DNA of 64,000 nucleotides from Neurospora tetraspora (taxonomy: Eukaryota > Ascomycota > Sordariomycetes > Sordariales > Sordariaceae). This document shows, one piece after another, positions 10,602 through 20,761 of the stretch (within the stretch, counting starts at the first letter, position 1; every line of letters starts with the position of its first letter). The stretch covers positions 496,001 to 560,000 of the forward strand of contig NW_026944387.1 in assembly GCF_033439725.1 (NCBI RefSeq), read 5' to 3'. Position numbers and translations under genes: made by a program. The notes beneath the pieces were generated by a model. That model saw only the letters and a list, made by a program, of their open reading frames with translations, ran no database searches and had not been told where the DNA came from.

Positions 10602-11116
10602 CACCGTGTTCTGTTCCGACGCCTCGAGGCACCACTCGCCTACCAGAGTGCGTACTCACTTACACTCTACCTCAAAAATCGAGGTATGAAAGTGGGTTTT
10701 CCAGAGACTTAAACATTCTACTCCTTGAGGCGAAGAAGCGCGAACGAGCTGGGCCTCAGTCTGAGCCGGAGCTTGGGGGACAAGAAAGCTCTCAAGAGAG
10801 CGGGCATTGGGGGCAGCGGTCTTCTTGTTGTGGGCAGTGGCCAAACACAAAAGAGTTGGCGTTGAGATTGAGATCGAGACCTATGGGGCAATTGTTCGAC
10901 GCCTACTTCGGCGCGACCTACGATCCCAGCAGTATGATGTGGATGCTTGGCAAAGAAGCTGTCATCAAGATCGGCGAAGTAGGACACTGCCCAAGTGCTC
11001 TCAAAGGGTGTGACGAGGACAGCGGCTTGGGCAAACGCCCCTTTTTCTCGTACCTCTATTCCCACACCACCGACCATCGAGGACTCTTGCAACTCACCAA
11101 CTTCAATGCCACCCTG
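10602..11116. other. conflicting open frames, no assignable gene
   Basis: Both strands are open here. The plus frame includes a short block (KEAVIKIGEVGHCP) that recurs on the minus strand near 26,485-26,515 (KEVVVEIGEVGHC), so the plus strand may be the coding one. Nothing else is conserved enough to assign a product. Confidence 0.35.
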
Positions 11117-11708
11117 CTAGCGGGTGGGGTTCAGCGTTGGGAGAATACGGTGTCTCAGCAAGAGACGGGCGCGTCCGACTTGAGGTACGCCAGTATTCTT
11201 CGTATTTTTTTCGTAGTGTCGTTCGTGCCTTGGCTCAACAGTCTTCCGCCTTTTGGTAGGGCGTTCATCCTTAGGGTCGTCCGGGGGCAGGCTGAAACTT
11301 ATACGGGCAGCATCTCTGACCTCCTGGTGGAGTTTGTCCATAATTCCATCTCTCTTTTCGGGAAGCAAATCTTCTTGGCTGTAGATGGTGGTCTCTTGTC
11401 CCTACAGCCCGGCGGCATGGTCGGCGATAACCGCGCTCAATGTGGAGCACCGAGGCATCCAGTGAATTTGTACCTTGCAGCCCTTGTCTGCAAGGTAGTT
11501 GGAGTCCAGTTATTTGTCGCGCTCCGCTCGGGCTGTCATCTCGAACCTTGGCCATATCAAGGTCGATCAGCATGCCCTTGAAGCCATCTGCGATTTCGGG
11601 GTCCGTGATGATGATGTTGTTTGGAGAGATTGGTGCGCCTTGATCGCATCTCGCATCGATTGTCGGGATTCCGTTGGGCTTGGGCGGGTTAAGTTCGGAA
11701 AGAGGCAA
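11117..11708 (-). pseudogene. FunK1-type fungal protein kinase, C-lobe fragment
   Basis: The minus strand reads ISPNNIIITDPEIADGFKG, MLIDLDMAK, then SGARQITG. In the fungal FunK1 kinase family the catalytic loop is HRD-I-S-x-x-N, the metal-binding motif reads LIDxDLA, and an R-x-x-TGT block precedes FMAIEVL. Here the asparagine of the catalytic loop and the LIDLD motif are kept, while the HRD is lost (QGAP stands there). The region past the TG is no longer in frame. A Lys/Arg stretch (PTKRRKTVEP) follows at about 11,200. The N-lobe is absent. Such kinases are often multi-copy in ascomycetes; their substrates are largely unknown. Confidence 0.5.
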
Positions 11709-12063
11709 CTTGCTATGCAGATGTCGGTCGTTGGCGCCTACCCGCGGCGCCTACCACCGACCACTGCCCCGCCGACACTCGTCATTCCGGAACCGGCCAA
11801 CACCATTCCCACCCTCAAACGCCTTGACAGTCTTGGCACGCTAGTTGGGTTGAGCTGGCCACAACACCGACTTGAATATAGATTTGATAGATTGACTAGA
11901 TTTAACCGTTTTAATCAACGCAAATTAACCACATCGCATTGTAAATTATTGAAATCTGCACCAAAAAGCCAGCATTTCAATATTGGTATATTAGCCATCG
12001 TTTTATTTAGCATTTTTATTGTCTTTACTAATCTTTTCATCGTACAACATAGTAAAGGTTCCT

Positions 12064-13000
12064 AACGTAAGCTAACGAGCTGTCGTAAATCTAATACTCT
12101 ATAATGACGAGTATATTGATGATATTACAACGGCCGCTGGCGTGAGCGTACGTATAGTATATCGATATAAACGAAATTTTAATATTATTAGCAAGCCCGT
12201 CTTATAATCTCAATCCCCCCAAAATATTAGAAAGCTCCTTATATAGGCTATAGAGGTATATTCGTAACTATAGTAACCGTTTATCGTTTATTTATTATAA
12301 TTAACGTTATAAAGAAGGTTATAAAACTATTAGTATTAAAACTATCCTTATACTTCGACGAGATCTATATTTTCGTAGTTAACGAGTACGATATATACGT
12401 ATTAGACGAGACTATACAACGCTATTTATATTAAGAGCGTTGGAAAAAGAAGAAGCTAGCATTCAAAACGGTATAGTAGGAGCCTAAGTTAGTAATAAAA
12501 TAAATAATAAAAATATCGATATTTATTATAAAGATATTCGTCTTTTATGATGAATTTAGTATAGACTGACGCAATAGAGTTTATTATATTAACTAAGTTC
12601 CCTACGGTGCTATTATAATAATATCGAATTATTTTAAATATAGTAAATAATATTATATTCTCCCAATTATATTAGTTAATAGCGTATTCGAAATACTAGT
12701 TTTTAAGAGATAAATAAATACTCTAAAGTTTATTAAATCATTAAAAAATCGCCTCCTTCCTATAATAAATCCCTTTCTTAATTATAATAATATTTTAATA
12801 ATAAATAACGCGAATTAATATTTACGTAATAAGTTTTATTATACGTATATTAGTACGGGTGTATTATTCTAGTATTTACCGCTATATTCTTTAAAATTCA
12901 ACTCGATTGAAGCGTACTCTAATAATTTTAAGAAGTATATAAAGTAGGTATATAACGACGAGGGTAGCGATAGGATAGCTAATAAAGATTTCCTTATCTT
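12064..13000 (+). mobile_element. Tc1/mariner-type DNA transposon relic
   Basis: The plus strand begins with a helix-turn-helix-like stretch (TTAAGVSVRTVYRYKRNF, about 12,117-12,177), like the DNA-binding start of Tc1/mariner transposases. Near 12,870-12,925 it reads YLPLYSLKFNSIEAY, a form of the PYSPDFNPIE signature around the last acidic residue of the DDE triad. Between them a FYDEF block (about 12,545) fits the region of the first Asp. Many stops interrupt the frame and terminal repeats were not found. This is an old copy inactivated by RIP. Confidence 0.5.
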
Positions 13001-13227
13001 CTTCTATCGAACTATTAAAAGTATTAGGTATAGAATATAATAAATCCGTAGCTACTTTAAAAATGCGAAATTGATTATAGAGGGTATTAATAATATTGAT
13101 AAAGACTATGCGATTTTGTTTACTAGCCAATTGGAGGAGTTTAAAAAGATTAATAACGTTATTAGGCGAGGGTAGATGGGGAGGGTAATTAGGTAGTATA
13201 AAGGGTAATATATAATTTATATTATAA

Positions 13228-13313
13228 TTTAGCATTAGAAATGCTAGAAGTGCTAGAAATATTAGAAGTGCTAAAAGTGCTAGAAGTATTAAAAGCGCTA
13301 GAAGTACTAGAAG
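13228..13313 (+). repeat. 9-bp tandem repeat (AGAAGTGCT type)
   Basis: Roughly nine units of a 9-nt motif, AGAAGTGCT with variants AGAAATATT, AAAAGCGCT and AGAAGTACT, directly next to the LTR-like repeat at 13,314. Differences between units are mostly transitions, as expected under RIP. Confidence 0.7.
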
Positions 13314-13441
13314 TGTGACAGCCTGGTCATCCGTCGCAACTATATAAGACTACTTGAGCAACCGAATTGCCAGCTTCGGTTACTTGTATCCTTTGCGGGG
13401 ACACGGGCTGGCTAGCGTAGTGGTCTGCCACCGCCGCGACA
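13314..13441 (-). mobile_element. LTR-like repeat, copy 1 (inverted)
   Basis: A GC-rich island in the AT-rich block. Read on the minus strand it starts TGTC and ends CACA (TG...CA rule) and matches 14,340-14,478 over most of its length. No polypurine tract or primer site is seen on this side. It is best treated as a fossil terminal repeat, solo or rearranged. Confidence 0.55.
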
Positions 13442-14339
13442 AGAAGTGTATTTATTTATATAATAATGAAAAGAGTATGTGAAATTGCTAGAAAGCGTAG
13501 AATCCCCCCTTATAGCTAAAATAATTTACTTCTTTTATTATATATCGATTCGTTATAATTCGTTTAATATATTACCATTAGCGGTCGTATTACTTATTAG
13601 AGAGGTAAATATTTTCGTAATATTAAATTCGAGGGCGGTAGTATCGGTCGGTCATACTATAAAGCCGTATTAAGAGTTTAATATGAAATAATAATATTTA
13701 ATTAAATTTATTAATTAGAAGGTAGAAGGTATACTATAGAAGCAATTTACTTGGGCGATTATTAATTACTCTTATTTGAGGAAGGTTTTAATACTACTTT
13801 TTAAGGAAGTGTAGAATTCTATTATAAAACCCAATTTTATAAACTATTTAATTAGTTAGTCTTTAAGCGCTATAATATTTATAGCGGGGGCGTTTAATCC
13901 TTTAAATACCTCCTATAATACAATTAGAGCCTGCGATGCCTACGTTGCTACTATAATTTTCTTAAAATAATATTCCTAGTAAAACGTTTTAAAGAATTTA
14001 GTAATAAATTCGTTTAAGGTATAGTTATATAGCGGAGGTAATAGCGGAGAGGAGGGAATTAGAAGGGATTTATCTTCGTCGGTAATAAAGGGAGGTATAA
14101 TTAATAGAGGAACTAGAAATATAATTAAAAATAAAATAGAAGGTACCTATATAAATATAATAGATAAAGGTAGAGTGTTACATTTAATTACTAAAATTTC
14201 GTAATTAATAGGGTAATTATAGAATATAGTAATTTAATAATTAAATGGCGCGTTTGAAGCGGCGCTTAGTAGGGTTATTATAATACTTAGTACCGGTATA
14301 GTAATAATAGAAGTAGCTATAATAGAAGAAGGAGGAAAA

Positions 14340-14478
14340 TGTCACGGTGCTGGCAGACCACTACACTAACCAGCCCGTGTCCCCGCAAAAGGGTACAAGT
14401 AACCGAAGCTGGCAATTCGGTCGCTCAAGTGGTCTTATATAGTTGTAATGACAGATGCATCCCACAAATGCCATTACA
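14340..14478 (+). mobile_element. LTR-like repeat, copy 2, with adjacent polypurine tract
   Basis: Starts TGTCACGG, ends ATTACA, and is preceded by AGAAGGAGGAAAA (14,327-14,339), which fits the polypurine tract next to a 3' LTR. It is the inverse of the 13,314-13,441 copy, so the two do not bound one ordinary element; nesting or rearrangement is implied. Family not resolved, old and heavily mutated around. Confidence 0.55.
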
Positions 14479-15838
14479 GAAAAGGCGGGAGAATTAGGTA
14501 TTAAGGGTAGCTATATAGAGGGTAATATATTAGTTAGTATGGCGGGTATAGGTATAATTAATATAAAGGGTAATATAGTACTAGTAATTTCTCTTCCCTT
14601 TTTAATATTATTTATAAAAGATTATTAATAGATTTTATACGAGTATTACTATGACCGCTATTAACGTTATTAATAATATTAATATATACTAGGAGTTTAT
14701 TACCGCTACGTCTCCCGCTATTCAAATTAATATTAGCCGCGGCGGTCTTTATTATAATTGTCTTTTAAATAATTAAAGTAGGGGGATTTCGTACGATAAT
14801 ATACACAATTGCGATAGTTTTTACTTATTTACCCGTATTTTTAATAGAGAAGTTATAATATATTTTATTATTATCAACGAGGTAATATATTTAGTAATTA
14901 ATTCCCTTATTATAATTTTTATAATCGTACTTGGTATTATATTTCTACGTTTAAAAGAATTTATAGTACGTAGTGCCGCGGGACTTATATTTTCTATGTA
15001 CTTCTCGTTCGTAATTTTATTTATTAAATGTATTAATCTCCTTTAGTATTATATTAATTATATTCCTCCTCCCTATATTAAATTTAGGGGTGATAAATGC
15101 GTATAATAATTACGATATAGTAATTATAAAGGGATTAGCTATATTATAAAAGGGGGTAAAGGTAGAGGGTACGCTAGTAACCGAATTAGTAATTAAATTA
15201 ATAATAAAGATAGGCGTTAATATTATAGCGAGCGGGTCGAAAACGTAAAAAGTAAAGGCGAGCGTAAAAGTATAGTATTAAACGGTATTATTACGAAAGT
15301 ATACCTTTATAATACCCTCGCTGTTAAAATCGCAATTACTACTATTAAATTAGGCAGCTATAATAATCTTTATATAAATTGTAACTTTATTCCTCCCGTT
15401 ATTATTATAAATACTAGTAGTATATATAATATTATAAAGGATGACTTAGTGCCTAACCCCAACGGCGGCCGCGTTAGTAATAATTTCTTAAATATACCCT
15501 ATCTATAAACGGAGGACCTCTTTAAGTAAAATTGTCCTAAATTATTAATTATATATTTTACTATTCTCTTATTTAACTTCGATTTTTTTATAATTATTGC
15601 GGTTTAAAATAGCAGGGGGCTTAACTTTAAAAGTAGTAAAGTATAACCCTATAATTATAAATTCTACCTAAATATAAAAAGGGAGAGCGGGCTTAGGAAG
15701 TAGCGCGATTTATTTATAAGTACGCGGTTGGGCTAGGGTTAAGAATATTATATTTTCGTTATTATTGTTAAAGAAGTAGAATAACATATTAATAGCTTTC
15801 TTTTTAGGGGTAAAGCGGACTGGGAGATTAGGGAGCTA

Positions 15839-16252
15839 TTATTCTTCCTCTTCCTCCTCATCTTCTTTGTCGTCGTTATCTTCGTTATTATTGTCAAAAA
15901 GTTTAATAAGGGCTAGCCGTATAAACGGGGAGGAGGGTACGGAGGTAGCTTCGGCTTCGATTTCAGGTTTTAGAGAGGGCTTTAATTCTAGAGTAGGCGT
16001 TTTCCCTTTCCCTTTATTCTTAGGGGCGGCCTTCTTAGGAGTAGCCTTTTTCTTAGGGGCAACCTTCTTAGGAGCTTTCTTAGGGGCGGCCGTCTTAAGG
16101 GCAGCCTTCTTAAATAAATTAGCGATGTATTCAAATTCGATAAGAGTACGACTCTTTTTCGTAGGGCGGGTAGAGGTACGTATTGGATTCGAACCCTTGA
16201 TTCCACTAGACATGGGACTCATGTATGCGGCTCTGTTGCTGGAGATGGACAT
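15839..16252 (-). CDS. Lys/Ala/Pro-repeat protein with acidic tail
   Basis: A 137-codon minus frame with ATG at 16,252 and stop at 15,839, intact although it lies at the edge of the AT-rich block. Residues 1-50 contain a basic stretch (RPTKKSRTLIEFEY). Residues 51-85 are about seven KKA/APKK-type units (KKAPKKVAPKKKATPKK), as in histone H1 tails. The rest is less basic and ends in a run of Glu. No winged-helix H1 globular domain is present, so it is not a complete linker histone. A chromatin or nucleic-acid binding role is only inferred from charge. Confidence 0.45.
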   Translation of the reverse strand: MSISSNRAAYMSPMSSGIKGSNPIRTSTRPTKKSRTLIEFEYIANLFKKAALKTAAPKKAPKKVAPKKKATPKKAAPKNKGKGKTPTLELKPSLKPEIEAEATSVPSSPFIRLALIKLFDNNNEDNDDKEDEEEEEE

Positions 16253-16264
16253 TCAACGACAGTG

Positions 16265-16443
16265 CAGTTATTGCAAATATTCTCCAGGAGTTGTACGGGT
16301 TTGTTGGCTAGGAATTCCCGGTATGCCTTCGATACTGGCTTGCCTACCTGGAACGTGGTAGAGATTGCCTGCCGCGTGCCCCTTTTCGGGACCCCAAAAC
16401 ACCATTCACTCACGTCTTGCGCTCCTTCCTCACGCGTCAGCAC
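16265..16443 (-). pseudogene. possible N-terminal fragment of the GIY-YIG family
   Basis: The minus strand reads FQVGKPVSKAYREFLANKPV followed by QLLEN, which resembles FGARFISKAYKAYCEYAGNR in copy C (SKAY, N-x-P-x-Q-L shared). It runs straight into the frame that overlaps the Lys/Ala/Pro gene start. Too short to be sure. Confidence 0.3.
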
Positions 16444-16674
16444 CTGACCGCCTCTGGACCTTCCGTCTTTTCCGTCTGAACTTGCTGCCTAAAATTTTGT
16501 CGAGGCTTGCCCCTCCTCAATCTTTCTTTCCCGGCCTTCATTCTACACCAAATTGCTCACTTCCATTCTCCCAGCTTCGCGCAACCAAGCATCGATCAAT
16601 TCAACTGCAACCCCAAAAGTAGTCCAGCGACAACCGCAACCATCAAGATCGGCTTCTATATACCACACATAAGA

Positions 16675-16738
16675 GTAAGTCACTACCTCACTCGTCTCCC
16701 GGCTCTCTGTTTTGATCTAACAAAGTGTCAACACACAG
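16675..16738 (+). other. leader intron of the 16.7-kb family member
   Basis: GTAAGT donor, CTAAC branch (in GATCTAACAAAG) and ACACAG acceptor, 64 nt, ending 7 nt before the ATG. Leader introns also precede the members at 40.6, 42.1 and 43.2 kb. Confidence 0.6.
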
Positions 16739-16745
16739 ATCCAAA

Positions 16746-17390
16746 ATGTCTTCCAACAACAACAACTTTTCAACCCAGCTGCCCACCGAGCGCGCTGCTT
16801 CTCCCTAAGAAGATTTTTCGCTTCCCCTCGAGCAAGTTGCTCACTCCTCTCGCGAGCATACTCTCCAGGGATCCAGTGACCAAGCGGTCCCTTATTCCAG
16901 CGAGCAAGTTGCTCCCTCTGCTCCCCAGTATGACACCGATCATGCTACTGAGAATGCGGTTCACCCTGCTGCAAACCATGCTGCCCAAGTTCACGTCGAG
17001 ATTGAGGAAATCATCCCCTCAATTGAATCACCCACAGAGAACCTACCAAACGACGATGACTACGCCACGGACCCAACGGGCTTAGCCGAGCCTGAACTGC
17101 GCAGGCGGGCAGTGGCGTGGATGGAGCGGACATACAGTCACCTTCCAAATGGTACAATTGTCCAGCCTCCAAGCTACTTTCGGCGCACTCGATCCAGTCC
17201 GGCTGGTAGGCCGGCGGTCTGGATCAAAGATTTCGTTTGGGGGCATATCAGACCGCGACGGCTGACTAATGATCGCCTCGCTAATATGCCCCTGGCGAGA
17301 AGGGAGCGCTGGGCTCGAAGTCAAAGGAGGGAGTGTGAGGAGGAGGGCGACGAGGACGGGGAGGGAGAGAGTGAAGAAGAGGGCGATTAA
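16746..17390 (+). pseudogene. WIKDF-family member 1, one early stop codon
   Basis: Start ATGTCTTCC follows a leader intron. The frame is 215 codons long and broken only at codon 21 (TAA); everything after it is open to the TAA at 17,388-17,390. The N-terminus is Gln/Ser/Ala-rich and acidic. The family domain covers about codons 113-195: PELRRRAVAWMERTYS, LPNG, WIKDF, HIRPRRLTNDRL, ARRERWARSQRR, then an acidic tail. Without the early stop the protein would be about 214 residues, close to members 3 and 4. No in-frame ATG follows the stop until codon 123, inside the domain. A copia solo LTR begins 2 bp after the stop codon. Function unknown. Confidence 0.65.
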
Positions 17391-17391
17391 T

Positions 17392-17557
17392 TGTGATATT
17401 ACTGGGAATAATCGATATGGGTTCAACGTGGCTTAATTGTATATATATGTGTGTAAGACTGGCTCTGCAGACTCGAAGCTCTGGCATCTGGATAAATCCC
17501 GCATATCCCAGCCCAACTGGGCACGTGCACGCCCAGTAGATCCCCTGGCCTCTGACA
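17392..17557. mobile_element. solo LTR of the Ty1/copia family seen at 50.7-56.8 kb
   Basis: 166 bp, TGTGAT...TGACA on this strand, flanked by the 5-bp duplication TTAAT (17,387-17,391 and 17,558-17,562). It closely matches both LTRs of the full-length copy and is the least mutated of the three. One LTR with intact target duplication indicates recombination between the two LTRs of a former full element. Confidence 0.85.
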
Positions 17558-17639
17558 TTAATCACCTATGGAACCCGCACATCGTCAACTGTGCAGACTG
17601 TTGTTCAGGAGCAGATCGGCCGGTACGTGGGCCCGGTTG

Positions 17640-17860
17640 AGAAACATGGTCACCGTCTCGGCTTTCTCGAGCCTAAGCAACACGGCAGCGGGAGCTTCCG
17701 GGATAACCAACAACGCCCAGCACAGCTGTGTCTTTGATAGGCGTGTTTTGGTATTTGAACAAGTTCAAAGTACCTTCGAAGGGTTCGTGGATTTTCACGA
17801 ATGCGACATCCCGATGTCTATCACCATCCGCAATGTATTGACTGCAGAGAATGGGAGAAT
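17640..17860 (-). pseudogene. V8/trypsin-like serine protease fragment, copy 2
   Basis: The minus strand repeats copy 1 (89 bp, two differences) and continues: FEGTLNLFKYQNTP, then IKDTAVLGVVGYPGS. In V8-like and trypsin-like proteases a VxGYP block follows the Asp strand, which supports the assignment. A CAG just upstream (17,841-17,846) could be a splice acceptor. Neither His nor Ser motif is visible. Confidence 0.45.
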
Positions 17861-18620
17861 TCACCAAAAAACTGGAGGCGGTGCGTGGGGAGTTGGCGGC
17901 GACCAATGCAAAGTTCGCGGTGCTCTCTTTCAGCGGCGGAAGATCTGGTCGGAGTTTGGCTATGCAGGGAGAGAGTGTGATGCCGCTGCTGCGAAAGAGG
18001 ACGAGTAGGAAGGAGACTAGAACAGGAGACTTGTCATTAAAGAAACATAAGGTGGAAAGTCTACAGCGGAATTGAGAAAAACATGTCCCCCAAGGCGACA
18101 CTCCGCCATGAAACCGTGAAGCGCACTTGAACGACATCACAGCCATCACCACTCACAATGTCGAACTCCAAACAACCACCTCCTCCTATGTAACGAAGAC
18201 AGCTGAACGCAACGGATGCCTCTGCTGTGTCCATGACAGACTCGGTAAGAGAAGCAGTCATGACGAACCTATCATTAGAACAGCGCCTCGAGCATCAAGC
18301 GTCGACATATTGAAGCCCCGAGGAGCTCCTCGTCCGAATGCCGTCGATATGTCAAATGTTCCAATGTGTGGGATTACCTACGAAGACTACTTCATGGAGC
18401 AAACCAGAGAGGCCACCACGCTGGGATAAGAGCTCACCCCCACGTCTTCCAGGCCTTATTCCTGATGATCATCGAGGCCCGCCAACGTTTTCACGACTTC
18501 GCCGCCAAGCACTTGCCGGCATAGGACCCTTCGCGGCACTCGCCCCTAGCCGAAGCTGTGTACGGATTTCTAGAAGCCGCTTTGTTTTGGGATGTAACCA
18601 TTGTCCCAGAGTGGGCTGCC
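17861..18620. other. no supported gene
   Basis: Overlapping short frames on both strands; a plus frame (18,127-18,429) and a minus frame (17,900-18,152) are both open. No motif. Probably decayed. Confidence 0.4.
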
Positions 18621-19850
18621 CACTATGACGTCTCCGGCAACCACGGAGGGAGTTGTCTTGCAGGTTGTGGGAACCTCAGATCTCCCCCCTCAGCCAGCCG
18701 AGCCTGCCATTAAGGAGTCATCGCAAACTTTGCAGATCCACAGTCCTAACGTGGGAGAAAAGATGGCGAACGAGGCAGCTAGCATTGAGGAGGCTAAGCT
18801 AAAGGAGAGCGACCACCTTCCATTACGCTAGACAGCAGCTTGTACTCGTCCTGCCAGTCCACACGCATGTGTGACTTTCAGCCACATTGCCTTCACCAGC
18901 CACGCCTTTTAGCAGCAGGTTGTGGCCGCCCGACGCAACGCCCCGGGCACCGGGGAAAGAATTCAACAAGCAGATGAAGGAGGCCGAGAACCGACTTTGC
19001 ACTACCGGAACAGTGCTTTGGGGTGCCCACCATGAAGTATCTGACATGGACAACGATACTGGGGTTCTAAAGCACACCGGCAACCTCGCCGCCAACCTTC
19101 GTACCAGTGCTCAGATTCTCGTCACCGCCATCCACCGTCGCCTGAGTCGTTTGTGCTTCCTCCCGATTACTCCAGAGGAGCTCATGAACCGTCAACTCGT
19201 CTGCTTCCAGAATTAAAACTTTCGCGGCAACAACAACCCGGCCGCCGTCGTGCCCCAGGCTCATAATTGGGGCTTTCCCCCGAGCCCAATACAACCTGTG
19301 GTACGATTGGCCTCCGTCCCTTTTTCATCCGCTCGGGTGGCTCGAAGGCAACCATGGGAGCGTAACGCGCCTTATTCAAGGAACCCCCCTCTTCAGAACG
19401 AACGCCCAAAACGTCAGGCTACAATGGAACACTCGCCGCGAGAACATGCGCATGGAAGGAAGGGAGAAAAAACCGTCAAAAAGTTTGGATTGGCTCCAGG
19501 ACCTACGCCAGCTCAAGACGCTCGAGTTATCCATTGACATAGACAGATGGTGGGACCTGGAGCGGCGTGAGCAACCTCTTGTGACTGTTGCTGAAGAGGT
19601 CAGGGGCACCCAACAGCCGGACTTTTTGGGAGATCAGCACGAAGATGGTTAAAGTCCATCATTTCTTCCCGCCCTTGTTTGGGAACGAAGTGCAGCCCCA
19701 GAAACCGATGGTTTGGGCGGATTTTACCTTTGCACCTGGGCTCGAAGCCATCCTCAACGTGATTCATGCATCGGAAAGCTAGGTACCACGCCCTGTTGGT
19801 TTCGCTGGATGGAAAGCTCTACCTTTCACCACTTGACAAGAAGAAGATTC
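18621..19850 (+). pseudogene. series of coding-like fragments, unrecognised
   Basis: Four plus-strand frames follow one another with changes of frame: 18,627-18,831 (Glu/Ser-rich, ends KLKESDHLPLR), 18,887-19,216 (EFNKQMKEAENRL, then ILVTAIHRRLSRLCF), 19,446-19,652 (KPSKSLDWLQDLRQLKTLEL, then SIDIDRWWDLERRE) and 19,680-19,782. The third has a Leu-rich helix pattern. Spacing suggests exons or shifted parts of one former gene, but no domain could be named. Confidence 0.3.
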
Positions 19851-19994
19851 ATAGAGTGCTCGACATTGCGACAGCAAGACCGCCCCCGCTGCCAAGCGCC
19901 AGAAGAACGCGCCCCCTCCCCCTCTGAGCAGCGCCATGCTCCGCAAGCTTGTTGATAGGGATATGCGCGGCGCCTGAGTACATCCTACTCAAAC

Positions 19995-20110
19995 TGTCGC
20001 CTTTTCGGCCACTTTTGCTTTGTGTCCCTTGCTTCTTCGCTGGTGTTGGCTTAATGCTTGGGCGTTCACGAACGGAATATTGCAGTTTTCGCAATAGTAT
20101 TGCTTCAAGT
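19995..20110 (-). pseudogene. C2H2 finger with GHKAKVA tail
   Basis: The minus strand reads YYCENCNIPFVNAQALSQHQ, then RRSKGHKAKVAEKA, and stops. All four zinc ligands are in place (C-x2-C-x12-H-x6-H). It is the intact form of the finger remnant at 7,030-7,125 and resembles the one at 28,367-28,480. Only this module survives; flanks do not continue the frame far. Jaz/U1-type fingers of this spacing bind nucleic acid. Confidence 0.5.
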
Positions 20111-20378
20111 TCGCGGGTTGTCTAGGAGCTACTGGGGAGCTCAGATTGATCTTTGATTTTGGGGGGCGGGAGTGCGTCTACGACACCCCTGAACTAACTA
20201 CCCGGATACGAAGAGATCCCACGAAGGTGCCAACACGACACCAAGACGACGCCGACAAGCTACCGACCAGGACCAGTTTCGACCACCAAAGACCATGCAA
20301 CAAACACAACCCAGAAGTACCACGGAACCGAAACGGAACCAAGTCGCCAATGTAGAGGGGGCGAACGCCACTCACCAA

Positions 20379-20550
20379 CTACTCAGGGCCGGGGCTGTCG
20401 CGAGCATCGGGAGAGCCCAACTCGGGATCGTCAGGCTCGCTCTCATAGCTACCCTCGGACTCGTAGTTGTCCTCCTCGATATCACCATCATCCTCGGCAA
20501 CATCGGCCTCGAAACTAACACGCTTCGGCAGACCCTTGCTTCCGACATCG
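20379..20550 (-). pseudogene. acidic C-terminal fragment
   Basis: The minus strand reads LPKRVSFEADVAEDDGDIEE, then an acidic Ser/Pro-rich end DSPGPE and a stop at 20,379-20,381. It looks like the acidic tail of a nuclear protein. The frame is open only for about 55 codons. Confidence 0.3.
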
Positions 20551-20761
20551 CCTGCATGCCTTGCAGCTGCTTACAAAACTTTTGTTGGCCTTGGCTCTGA
20601 CGAATGCAGTAGCTGCACCTATGGTAGTGGGCGATTATTCCGTTGGTGAGGTCTGCTCCAGGGGATAAAATGTTTAGTGATGGTCTCCCGGTGGTGGTCG
20701 CTGTCCGGTAAAGGTACATCTTCAGCCTTCCGTAGAATGTAGAAGCTCCGAGAGCAAATGA

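Larger units (their letters stand above)
11880..15838. repeat. AT-rich RIP-type block
   Basis: Sharp drop in GC content, dense TpA and TATTA/TAATA words, stops in all frames, and almost no C or G in contexts that RIP would attack. The block contains a Tc1/mariner relic, a 9-bp minisatellite and two inverted LTR-like repeats, annotated separately. Between 14,480 and 15,840 a few frames look like decayed protein, but I cannot name a family. In Sordariomycetes such blocks are usually heterochromatic transposon remains. Confidence 0.8.

Noticed and set aside
10580-11581. 333-codon plus-strand ORF
   Set aside because: Its second half is antisense to the FunK1 kinase remnant, it lacks a good start, and its sequence is low in coding character. 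Only a short block near 10,960 recurs elsewhere.
13228-13313. CRISPR-like array
   Set aside because: 9-bp units without spacers in a eukaryotic AT-rich block; a minisatellite.
15839-16252. Histone H1
   Set aside because: Only the Lys/Ala/Pro tail-like repeats are present; there is no winged-helix globular domain.
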